Origin: Thermoflexus hugenholtzii JAD2
GTDB lineage: Bacteria > Chloroflexota > Anaerolineae > J036 > Brachytrichaceae
Direction: 5' to 3'
NCBI GenBank assembly: GCA_945877855.1
Contig: CAMDWA010000032.1
Location: 1 to 33,509 of the forward strand
DNA: 33,509 nucleotides
The notes below the pieces were generated by a model that did no database searches, was not told the DNA's origin, and saw nothing but the letters and a program-made list of their open reading frames with translations. Positions 13,594 to 20,499 of this stretch are shown piece after piece. Each line of letters opens with the position of its first letter. The first letter of the stretch is position 1. The translations under genes and the position numbers were made by a program.

Positions 13594-15855
13594 GTGGTAG
13601 GCGTGGCAATAAAGAGACGCTGGCGATGGGATCATGGGCTGCTATTTGTGGCTGGGCTATTGCTTTATAGCGCAACCTTACAAACCGATGTGCAAGCCGC
13701 CGACAGCGGCGAATTTCAGGTTGTCGCGTGGACATTTGGCATTGCCCACCCGCCCGGTTACCCGCTGTTTACCCTCATCAGCGGGCTATTTGCCCATTTA
13801 CCATTGGGCAGCCCTTATGCCCAAATGGCGTTTATGTCGGCGCTGGTTTCAGCCATCACTTTGGTATTAGTGGCTGCGAGCACCGCCAAAATCGCTCAAA
13901 CCCAACATTTCAGCACTTTATTACCCGCGCTTGCCCTCGCCACCAGCACCACCTTTTGGGCACAAGCCACCACCGTCAATATTCGCAGCCTGACCACATT
14001 TTTTATGGCGCTCATGCTGTGGGCCATGTTACAAAATACCCGTTGGGGCCTAATCTTGTTTTTTGCGGCCTTTGGCTTGGGGGTTGGGCATCATCTGTCG
14101 TTGCTTTTTCCCGGGGCCGTGTTTGCTGTTTATGTTTTGGTGAATTGGGTGCGCAGCGGGGCAATACGCCGCGCCCACGCGATAGGGCAGGCCATCATCA
14201 TTGCTGCCGCCAGCCAATTGGTTTGGCTCTACCTGCCGATTCGAGATGCCGCCAACGCCCGCTTTGCACCCGGCAACCTCAACACCTTCGCCAACGTGCT
14301 CTATCACATACGCGGTGGCGGCTTCGAGGGCGATATGCTGTATTTTGTCTTCAAAGAACCCCAATTATTGTGGGATCGTTTGGCATTATTACCGCAATTG
14401 CTCACTTTTCAATTTGGCCCCGTCTTGCCTTGGTTGATGGCGCTTGCGGCACTCAACTTGCTCATTCGCCGCACATGGCTCGCCTGCACTTTGTTGCTGG
14501 CTTTTGCCTTGCATTTATTCATCACCCTCACCTATCGCGCCCCCCAAACCGTCGAATATGCCCTGCCGGCATGGCTCATTGCCTGTGTCGCCATTGGCGA
14601 AATTAAAAATTTAAAATTTAAAATGGAAAATGGAAAATTAGACCAATTTCTAATTCCTAATTTTAAATTTTTCATTTTAAATTTTAAATTTGCAATTCTC
14701 TTGGTTTTCGTCGGCCTAAATTTCAGCCAACGTTTGCCAAGTTTTGTGGCGTTGGCAAATGACCACAGCGTGCGTGATGCCGCCCAACGCACGCTTGAAA
14801 ATGCCGCACCCAACAGCCACATTTTTGCTCAATGGCATCAGGCCACCCCGATGTGGGCCATGCAAAGCATCGACGGTCTGCGCCCCGATGTCACCGTCGA
14901 GTATGTTGACCCGCGTGGCGGCGCGGCTTACGCCACCCAATTCGCCCGCCGCATCGCCCAATCGACCGCACCCGCCCGCTATGCCACCAGCTACGATGCC
15001 GCTGCCTTTGCCACCGCCAATTTATGCGCCATCCCCCAACAAGCCATTCCGGTATGGGAGGTATTTTCATGCCCACTGACCAGTGCCAAGCCAAGCGCTA
15101 CAGCGCACTCGCCGTTGCTGTTTGATGGGCGCATCGACGTTTTTAGCGTCAAGCCCGACCGCGAGGCCATTCAACAAGGCGGGCGCTTCGACGTTATCGT
15201 CATTTGGCGGTCAGCCGCGGGTTTTGTCGATGGCGATTCGCTCAGCGTGCGCCTGATGTATCCCGATGGGCGTTTGGCAAGCAATATCGACCTGCGGCTT
15301 GACCCGCAGCAACAGCCCGGCCAAGTGCAAGCGCAGCGTATTACACTCGGTGTGCCGCTTGATTTGCCGCTCGGCCCGCGCCCGTTGCTCATCGGGGCCT
15401 ATCGCAGCGGGCAAATTTTTAAAACACCAGCCAACAGCGATTTTGTGGCTGTTGAATCGCTGCTCGTGCAGCCAAATACAAGCGAGATAACGCAGCCCCC
15501 GCCCAGCATCATTCGCTTTGCCGACCAAATGCAGTTAATGGCTGCCAACATTCAGCGGCGTGGCGATGTTGCCATTGTTGACCTCGACTGGCTAGCCTTG
15601 CAGCCACTGACCACCGATTACATCGTGTCAGTGCGGCTCGAAGGCGATGGCTTTTTCAAATCTCACGATGGCGTGCCCGCCTTGGGGGCCATCCCCACCC
15701 TCAAATGGCTGGCCGGTTCGCGCATCACCGACCGCCACGTCATCGCGCTCGATGGCTATCGCGGCCCCCTGCGTGGGCGCGTCGTCGTCTACGATTCGAC
15801 GACCGGCCTCCCCCTGCCCAAACTCAGTAGGGAAGTGCTGAGTTCTGAGTTCTGA
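13594..15855 (+). CDS. DUF2723 membrane protein (GT-C/PMT-like)
   Basis: 753-aa polytopic membrane protein with the DUF2723 hallmark near the N-terminus: Gln-Thr-Asp-Val-Gln then AADSGEFQ, followed by GIAHPPGYPLFTLISGLF and MSALVSA. About ten transmembrane segments run to residue 380. DUF2723 is related to protein O-mannosyltransferases and is frequent in Chloroflexota and Bacteroidota. The soluble C-terminus (about 400-753) carries beta-rich modules (GGRFDVIVIWRSAAGF, LGPRPLLIGAYR) like those on the GT-C protein upstream. The start is GTG at 13594 or 13603. Residues about 336-368 (Lys/Phe/Asn-rich) are encoded by an A/T-rich fold-back. The last residues LSSEF come from CTGAGTT tandem words, and the stop lies there. 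Confidence 0.82.
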   Translation: MVGVAIKRRWRWDHGLLFVAGLLLYSATLQTDVQAADSGEFQVVAWTFGIAHPPGYPLFTLISGLFAHLPLGSPYAQMAFMSALVSAITLVLVAASTAKIAQTQHFSTLLPALALATSTTFWAQATTVNIRSLTTFFMALMLWAMLQNTRWGLILFFAAFGLGVGHHLSLLFPGAVFAVYVLVNWVRSGAIRRAHAIGQAIIIAAASQLVWLYLPIRDAANARFAPGNLNTFANVLYHIRGGGFEGDMLYFVFKEPQLLWDRLALLPQLLTFQFGPVLPWLMALAALNLLIRRTWLACTLLLAFALHLFITLTYRAPQTVEYALPAWLIACVAIGEIKNLKFKMENGKLDQFLIPNFKFFILNFKFAILLVFVGLNFSQRLPSFVALANDHSVRDAAQRTLENAAPNSHIFAQWHQATPMWAMQSIDGLRPDVTVEYVDPRGGAAYATQFARRIAQSTAPARYATSYDAAAFATANLCAIPQQAIPVWEVFSCPLTSAKPSATAHSPLLFDGRIDVFSVKPDREAIQQGGRFDVIVIWRSAAGFVDGDSLSVRLMYPDGRLASNIDLRLDPQQQPGQVQAQRITLGVPLDLPLGPRPLLIGAYRSGQIFKTPANSDFVAVESLLVQPNTSEITQPPPSIIRFADQMQLMAANIQRRGDVAIVDLDWLALQPLTTDYIVSVRLEGDGFFKSHDGVPALGAIPTLKWLAGSRITDRHVIALDGYRGPLRGRVVVYDSTTGLPLPKLSREVLSSEF
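14600..14697. repeat. A/T-rich tandem-word fold-back inside DUF2723 gene (B6)
   Basis: The left arm 14600-14641 (words TTTAAAATT, AAAATGG) pairs with the right arm about 14650-14697 (TTTTAAATT, CATTTTAAAT). Base composition is sharply unlike the flanking gene, yet the frame remains open and encodes KNLKFKMENGKLDQF and PNFKFFILNFKFA. Confidence 0.85.
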
Positions 15856-15945
15856 GTAGAAAGTACAAAGTGGCAAGTGGCAAGTGCAAAGTAGAGAACA
15901 ACTTGTTTACTACTTTGCACTTACCACTTGCCACTTTGCACTCTA
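15835..15945. repeat. Family B fold-back B3
   Basis: CTGAGTT tandem words (to 15857) precede a left arm 15862-15900 of AAGTGGCAAGTGGCAAGTGC-type words. The right arm 15903-15942 is its complement. The element contains the stop of the DUF2723 gene and abuts the stop of the convergent KTSC gene. Confidence 0.85.
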
Positions 15946-16152
15946 TATCTTCTCCCACGCATACGTGGTTTTGATGAAATGGGCAAAAAATTGACCGATG
16001 GAGGGCGCAGCTAGCAAGTCGCGGTAGACGCGCTGTGGCACAGCATAATATTGATAGACCTCGCCGCTGTTAAATTCGACCTCAAGCGTCTGGGTATTGG
16101 GGTCATAACCCACCGCGCATAAGCTGCTCGACTCCACTAATTTGCGTTTCAT
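15943..16152 (-). CDS. KTSC-domain protein
   Basis: 69-aa protein consisting of one KTSC domain. It begins with a Ser-Ser pair, then VGYDPNTQTLEVEFNSGEVYQYYAVPQRVYRDLL and ends with the FAHFIKTTYAWEKI segment that in the family reads near Lys-Thr-Ser-Cys/Tyr. Function is unknown; the domain occurs alone or fused to nucleic-acid enzymes. The start at 16152 begins the domain and has GGGAG 9 nt upstream; the longer reading to 16191 crosses the TATACT promoter-like box. It converges on the DUF2723 gene. Confidence 0.8.
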   Translation of the reverse strand: MKRKLVESSSLCAVGYDPNTQTLEVEFNSGEVYQYYAVPQRVYRDLLAAPSIGQFFAHFIKTTYAWEKI

Positions 16153-16192
16153 AGTGCGTTGCTCCCTCAGATAAAGTATACCCATAAACAAA

Positions 16193-16506
16193 TAATGCAG
16201 CCCTTAGACATGGCGTGTTGGGGATACGAAGCCTGCCTTCACAGGCTAAGAATTTAGAGTGCGAAAGCGGTCTTTGTGTGCGATGCGCAGGATTTTAATC
16301 CCTATGCGAGCGAGATGATATACCAATAAAGGGTAAGAATTGACAATACCTTCGCATCTCGCCCGTGAATTCATTCACGGGCAGGCAATCGCAAATTGGC
16401 GAAGGTATTGAATTGAGGAATGCCTATCTCAGTATATCCACTAAGATATACTGAGATAGCTTATGCCCCCGTTCTCTATCCACCCTCGCCAAGTAAACAC
16501 TGGCAC
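16193..16506. repeat. Gene-free stretch with family C copy and a 15-bp hairpin
   Basis: 16344-16410 is a nested palindrome. The outer arms CAATACCTTCGC (16344-16355)/GCGAAGGTATTG (16399-16410) enclose CCCGTGAA-ttca-TTCACGGG (16362-16381) plus GCAGGCAATCGCAAAT, matching the element beside the RAYT at 6332-6363. A separate perfect 15-bp hairpin, CTATCTCAGTATATC (16424-16438)/16445-16459, follows. No gene is seen. Confidence 0.75.
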
Positions 16507-16550
16507 TTGCAAAACAAGCTTGAATTTTGTATAATACATGAAATTCATGT
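16507..16550 (+). promoter_or_regulatory. Promoter and operator of TA module 2
   Basis: TTGCAA (16507-16512), a 17-nt spacer and TATAAT (16530-16535) are followed immediately by the palindrome ACATGAA-A-TTCATGT (16536-16550). This is the strongest promoter-like sequence in the window. The operator position matches that of TA module 1, but the sequence differs. Confidence 0.8.
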
Positions 16551-16589
16551 AATCTATGCTTTTTAACCCTATCTCAATGTGAGGAAATA

Positions 16590-16889
16590 ATGCAAGCCGC
16601 AACATCTAAAATTCAAGAACGTGGAAATACTACTATCCCGCAAAGCGTCAGAGATTATCTAAAGCTCGATAAAGGCGCAAGCATCGTCTATACCTTCAAG
16701 CCCAACGGCAAAGTAGAAATAGAAAAAGTTACCGTCCAACAACAAAAGCAAATTGATGACATCTTCGACGCACTTGACAATATTAACGATGCACTCAAGG
16801 CGCAAGGGGTGACATTTGAACAACTTATGCAAACAGGCAAGGAAGAGCGCAAAAAGTTATTTAACGAGCTACCCTTAACCAATCTATGA
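16590..16889 (+). CDS. AbrB/SpoVT-family antitoxin, module 2
   Basis: 99-aa antitoxin. The AbrB swapped-hairpin domain (about residues 5-47) reads KIQERGNTTIPQSVRDYLKL then KGASIVYTFKPNGKVEIEKV. The C-terminal half is helical and charged, with Gln-rich and Asp-rich stretches that should wrap the toxin. GAGGA lies 4 nt before the ATG. The stop overlaps the toxin start by 4 nt (ATGA), coupling translation. Architecture is the same as the antitoxin at 3439-3732, but identity by eye is low outside the core domain, so the two are diverged relatives rather than a recent duplication. Confidence 0.87.
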   Translation: MQAATSKIQERGNTTIPQSVRDYLKLDKGASIVYTFKPNGKVEIEKVTVQQQKQIDDIFDALDNINDALKAQGVTFEQLMQTGKEERKKLFNELPLTNL

Positions 16890-17317
16890 AACCGCGCTTT
16901 TTTATGGACGCAAGCGCGATCTTCTCAATGATTACCTCAAAAACAGGCGGCGCACGTGAGCTATTAAGACTTGCCATCCTTGATCAAATCACCCTTATCA
17001 CCAGCGTCTATGCTTTTATCGAGGTCAAAAGAGCAATTGGAAGACACGACCCCTCATTAACCCACTTTGTAGATCAACTGCAAGCGCAATCATTTTGGCG
17101 CATTGTCAATCATGACCCAAACGAAATACCAAACGCCAAGCAAGCAGTAACAGACCCCGATGACGCGCCCATTATTGCAGCTACAAAGCTTGCAAAAGTA
17201 GATGGGCTTATCAGCTTTGATCGAAAACATCTACACACAAAAGAGGTCGAAGCCTATATCAACGCGCCAGTTATAACCCCAGGTGACGCGCTGCAACTTA
17301 TACGCTCAAGCCAATGA
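16886..17317 (+). CDS. PIN-domain toxin (VapC-like), module 2
   Basis: 143-aa PIN-family ribonuclease toxin. Putative metal-binding acids are Asp8 in FFMDAS, Glu in FIEVKRA, Asp in DPDDAPIIAATK and Asp in SFDRKH. The C-terminal half aligns without gaps to the toxin at 3009-3446 (DAPIIAA, SFDRKHLH, EVEAYINAPV). The N-terminal half, which contacts antitoxin in this family, is far more different, consistent with separate partner specificity. It is the last gene of its two-gene operon. Sequence after it (17318-17450) has no gene. Confidence 0.86.
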   Translation: MKPRFFMDASAIFSMITSKTGGARELLRLAILDQITLITSVYAFIEVKRAIGRHDPSLTHFVDQLQAQSFWRIVNHDPNEIPNAKQAVTDPDDAPIIAATKLAKVDGLISFDRKHLHTKEVEAYINAPVITPGDALQLIRSSQ

Positions 17318-17452
17318 AAGAACGTCTTCAGCCAAACCCGAAAAAAAGTATTGTCATCCCTGAACGCATCCCATCAGAGATACAACCCCCGCGCACCTAA
17401 CCAAGCTATTGTTTAAATCCCGAACATCTTCAATCAACCACGCCCAAAGACA

Positions 17453-17458
17453 TATAAT
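17453..17458 (+). promoter_or_regulatory. -10 box of amidohydrolase gene, leaderless type
   Basis: TATAAT ends 7 nt before the ATG at 17466, which places transcription start on the start codon. This decides the start over an upstream reading from 17409 that would include the promoter itself. Confidence 0.65.
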
Positions 17459-17465
17459 CTCTCAT

Positions 17466-18701
17466 ATGTCAAACATCACTCTAATTGAAAACGCCAATGT
17501 ATTAGATGTCGTGGCAGGGGCGCTGACACCCAACCAGCGCATCGTCATCGACGGCAAAAAGATCGCCCGTATCGAGCCGATGAGCACCGAGCGCAACACG
17601 CCCACCGATGCCACCATCATCCACGCCGATGGTAAAACTGTCATGCCCGGCCTGATTGACTGCCACGTGCATGTAATGGCTTGGACAGCCAACCTATCGC
17701 AACTCAAACGCGGCTCGCCCAATTACAATGTGTTGCGGGCGGCAGGCGTGATGCGCGATATGCTCATGCGCGGCTTCACCACCTTGCGCGATGCGTGCGG
17801 GGCCGATTTTGGTCTGCAAGATGCCGTGAATGAAGACCTCATCCCCGCACCGCGTTTGTTCATTTGCGGGCGCTCGCTCTCGCAAACCGGTGGGCATAGC
17901 GATAGCCGTAGCCGCGGCGAGATCGACCTAACCACCATGACTGATCCTGTTGGCTTTGGGCGCATTGTCGATGGCGTGGATGCGGTGCGACAAGCCTGCC
18001 GCGAAGAAATTCGACGCGGGGCCAACCACATCAAACTGATGCTCGGCGGCGGCGTGGCCTCACCCACCGATCGGCTGACCAACGACCAGTATTCGCTCGA
18101 TGAAATTCGGGCGGCGGTAGAAGAAGCCGCAATGGCAGATTTGTATGTGATGGCGCACACTTACACCGCCCGCACCGTCAATCGCGCCCTTCAATGTGGC
18201 GTGCATTCGCTTGAGCATTGCAATTTGATCGACGAAAGCAGCATTGAATTGTTTTTGAAACATGGCGCGTGGATGGTGCCGACCTTGGTGACATATGAGG
18301 CATTGGCGGCTGAAGGGGTGAAGGCCGGGCTGCCCAAAGATGTTGAACACAAAATTTATTTGGTGCTCGATAAAGGCCTGAGTGCGCTTGAAATGGCGTA
18401 TAAGGCCGGGGTAAAGCTAGCCTATGGCACCGACTTGCTGGGCGATATGCACCGTCATCAATTACGCGAATTTCTCATTCGGGCGCAGGTGCAACCCAAC
18501 ATCGAGATCATACGCAGTGCCACCAGCTATGCCGCCGATTTGCTACGCGCCAAGGGGCAATTGGGCGTGCTAGCCCCCGGCGCGTGGGCCGATATTATCA
18601 TCGTTGATGGCAACCCACTTGCCGATATTACATGCCTCACCAACCCCGACCGCTACCTCAAGCTGGTCATGAAGGCTGGGAAGGTATATCGGGAAGGGTA
18701 G
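17466..18701 (+). CDS. Imidazolonepropionase/prolidase-like amidohydrolase
   Basis: 411-aa metal-dependent hydrolase of the amidohydrolase superfamily, of the group annotated as Xaa-Pro dipeptidase-like or imidazolonepropionase-related. Metal site elements in order: GKTVMPGLIDCHVHV (HxH), IKLMLGGGVASP with the Lys expected to be carboxylated, VMAHTYT, VHSLEHCN and LAYGTDLLGDMH with the catalytic Asp. The SQTGGHSDSRSRG loop is typical of the group. Substrate is probably an N-acyl amino acid or Xaa-Pro peptide, inferred from family only. Its last 35 nt overlap the 3' end of the convergent ornithine-cyclodeaminase-family gene. Confidence 0.87.
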   Translation: MSNITLIENANVLDVVAGALTPNQRIVIDGKKIARIEPMSTERNTPTDATIIHADGKTVMPGLIDCHVHVMAWTANLSQLKRGSPNYNVLRAAGVMRDMLMRGFTTLRDACGADFGLQDAVNEDLIPAPRLFICGRSLSQTGGHSDSRSRGEIDLTTMTDPVGFGRIVDGVDAVRQACREEIRRGANHIKLMLGGGVASPTDRLTNDQYSLDEIRAAVEEAAMADLYVMAHTYTARTVNRALQCGVHSLEHCNLIDESSIELFLKHGAWMVPTLVTYEALAAEGVKAGLPKDVEHKIYLVLDKGLSALEMAYKAGVKLAYGTDLLGDMHRHQLREFLIRAQVQPNIEIIRSATSYAADLLRAKGQLGVLAPGAWADIIIVDGNPLADITCLTNPDRYLKLVMKAGKVYREG

Positions 18702-19656
18702 CAGCCGCCAATACAGCCTGCGCTGCCGCAATATCTTCAACCGCCAAGCCATCTGACTTGAAGAAGGTGATGCGCTGCGGGTCGTAGGGAAATTGCACTG
18801 CCCCTGCCGCCAATTCGCCTAGCTCGGCCACAATTTGGTCGGCAGACCAGGTGCCCTCGGCGATGGGAATGAGCAAATCGCCAGCCTCGTGTAAGGCCGC
18901 CGCACGCTGATCCACTGTGACAATAGCGCGATTGAGCAAAGTTGCATCGACCTCGCGCATGAGCGGTGTATAAGCGCCCACGGCATTGACGTGGGCGCCA
19001 AGTTTTACCCAGGCCCCATCAAATAACGCTTGGCGCGAGGTGGTGCAGCACACGATCACATCGGCCTCGCGCACAGCGGCTTCATATGCGGCGGCCTCGT
19101 CGATGGTGATCGCAACATAGCGGCGGCTGGGGTCTGCATCGCCCAAACGGGTTGCCAATTGCGCCGCCGATGCCCCACGACTGATAATACGCACCTCACG
19201 AATGGGGCGCACGGCGCACACGGCCTCAATTTGATGGGCGGCTTGCCCGCCCGCGCCAAAAATGGTAAGCACCGCCGCGGCTGGGTTTGCCAAAATATCG
19301 GTGGCTAGCCCCGTCACCGCGCCGGTGCGTAAGGCCGTGAGATAAGTGCCTTCGAGCAAGGCTTTGGGTTGCCCATTGGCGGCATCGAGCAATAGCACAA
19401 TGGCATGAATGGTGGGCAGCCCATTGGCTGGGTTGCCCGGGAACACAGTGACCACTTTTTGCCCCAAACCACCGCCAGCAATATGGGCAGGCATAAACAA
19501 GCATAAGCCATTGGGGGTGTTCATGCCCAGCCGCACCGGCATGGTGACGGCCCCAGCGTGTAAGGCTTGAAAGGCGCTGCGCATGACTTCGATCGCCGCA
19601 GACATCGGTAAGGCTTTTTTGATCTCGTCGGCGCTGTAATAGGGTAACGTATTCAT
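18667..19656 (-). CDS. Ornithine cyclodeaminase / mu-crystallin family protein
   Basis: 329-aa NAD(P)-dependent enzyme. The N-terminal substrate domain has MPVRLGMNTPNGLCLFMPA and the GQKVVTVFPGNPANGLPT segment; the Lys there is the family catalytic residue. TALRTGAVTGLATDILA precedes the Rossmann motif IFGAGGQAAHQ. The C-terminal half has DVIVCCTTSRQALFDG and VNAVGAYTPLMREVD. Members include ornithine cyclodeaminase, alanine dehydrogenase, SbnB, and EutC of hydroxyectoine use, so the substrate is uncertain. It overlaps the convergent amidohydrolase by 35 nt. GATAAT lies 11 nt before the ATG. It is divergent from the HD gene across 53 bp. Confidence 0.85.
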   Translation of the reverse strand: MNTLPYYSADEIKKALPMSAAIEVMRSAFQALHAGAVTMPVRLGMNTPNGLCLFMPAHIAGGGLGQKVVTVFPGNPANGLPTIHAIVLLLDAANGQPKALLEGTYLTALRTGAVTGLATDILANPAAAVLTIFGAGGQAAHQIEAVCAVRPIREVRIISRGASAAQLATRLGDADPSRRYVAITIDEAAAYEAAVREADVIVCCTTSRQALFDGAWVKLGAHVNAVGAYTPLMREVDATLLNRAIVTVDQRAAALHEAGDLLIPIAEGTWSADQIVAELGELAAGAVQFPYDPQRITFFKSDGLAVEDIAAAQAVLAAATLPDIPSQPS

Positions 19657-19709
19657 GATGAGGATCGATTATCCCGCTTTTGACATCATGTATCATTATT
19701 TTGCATAAG

Positions 19710-20306
19710 ATGGAAACGATTGACCTGTTATTTGCCCGCCATAGACCCGATGTTGCTCATGCCGAGCATGTGGCTTTGCTGGCCAGCCAATTGTTTGAAG
19801 GCACTCATAGCTTGCACCAACTTGATGAACGCGCCTTAAGTATGTTGCATACGGCAGCACTCTTGCACGATATTGCAGCCTTGCAAGACCGCGACACCCA
19901 TCATATTTTGGGGCGCGATTTGATTATGGCTTCGGATTTGCATGGGTTTAACAAAATTGAGCGGCAAATGATGGCCTGTATGGTAGCGTTTCATCGCAAT
20001 AAGCGATTTAAACCCCGCACCGAGCCATTGTTTGCGCGGCTAGATGCCAGCCGTCAGCAAACGACCATCATCTTAACTGGTTTGTTGCGTGTGGCCGATG
20101 GACTGGATCGCTCGCATAGCCAAAGCACGCATATTCACCAAATTGCGCCAAAGTCGGATGACATGTGGGTGATTACGACGGTAGGGGCCTATAGTAATAG
20201 CGATTGTGAGCAGGCCAATGAAAAGACTTTGACAGATTACACCCCATTGCCTTTATTGTGGGCCATCCCCTTGCAAAAATTAGGGCCGGGGTCAATGAAA
20301 AGATGA
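19710..20306 (+). CDS. HD-domain protein, Ppx/GppA C-terminal type
   Basis: 198-aa stand-alone HD phosphohydrolase-like protein resembling the C-terminal domain of exopolyphosphatase/guanosine pentaphosphatase. Metal-binding residues are His in HAEHVALLASQLF, the HD pair in MLHTAALLHDIA and the late Asp in LLRVADGLDRSHS, with the family's MMACMVAFHRNKRFKP in between. The catalytic ASKHA domain of Ppx is absent. The role may be nucleotide or polyphosphate-linked signalling; this is inference. The start at 19710 follows a TATTTT box by 7 nt. A reading from TTG 19680 would begin inside a TTGACA element. Confidence 0.75.
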   Translation: METIDLLFARHRPDVAHAEHVALLASQLFEGTHSLHQLDERALSMLHTAALLHDIAALQDRDTHHILGRDLIMASDLHGFNKIERQMMACMVAFHRNKRFKPRTEPLFARLDASRQQTTIILTGLLRVADGLDRSHSQSTHIHQIAPKSDDMWVITTVGAYSNSDCEQANEKTLTDYTPLPLLWAIPLQKLGPGSMKR

Positions 20307-20309
20307 TAG

Positions 20310-20365
20310 GCCAAAATTTCCCTGTCTCCACTTCCTATACGGAGTGGAGACAGGGAAATTTTGGC
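20310..20365. repeat. Family A hairpin, copy A4
   Basis: Arms GCCAAAATTTCCCTGTCTCC plus ACT (20310-20332) and 20343-20365 are perfectly complementary. The outer CCAAAAT/ATTTTGG is shared with A1 and A7 and the inner part is unique. It begins 4 nt after the HD gene stop. Confidence 0.85.
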
Positions 20366-20375
20366 AATACGCTTC

Positions 20376-20466
20376 CATTTAGTTAAAAATATTGCCGATT
20401 TCACTATATCCATCCCTACCGTAGGCAGGGATGGATATAGTGAAATCGGCGAAAACTTGTTTTGGC
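20376..20466. repeat. Family A hairpin, copy A5
   Basis: Arms GCCGATTTCAC + TATATCCATCCCT (20394-20417) and 20427-20450 pair over 24 bp. The right tail GAAAACTTGTTTTGG (20451-20465) matches A1 and inverse A7. It forms a tandem pair with A4 between two convergent genes. Confidence 0.88.
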
Positions 20467-20499
20467 TAATATGACATTGTCAAGTTAAGGTACTGTTGT

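Noticed and set aside
16424-16459. Riboswitch or attenuator ahead of TA module 2
   Set aside because: The hairpin is a plain 15-bp palindrome upstream of the promoter, so it is not in the leader RNA.
17409-17465. Extended start for the amidohydrolase
   Set aside because: The extension contains the TATAAT box and precedes the natural start of the domain.
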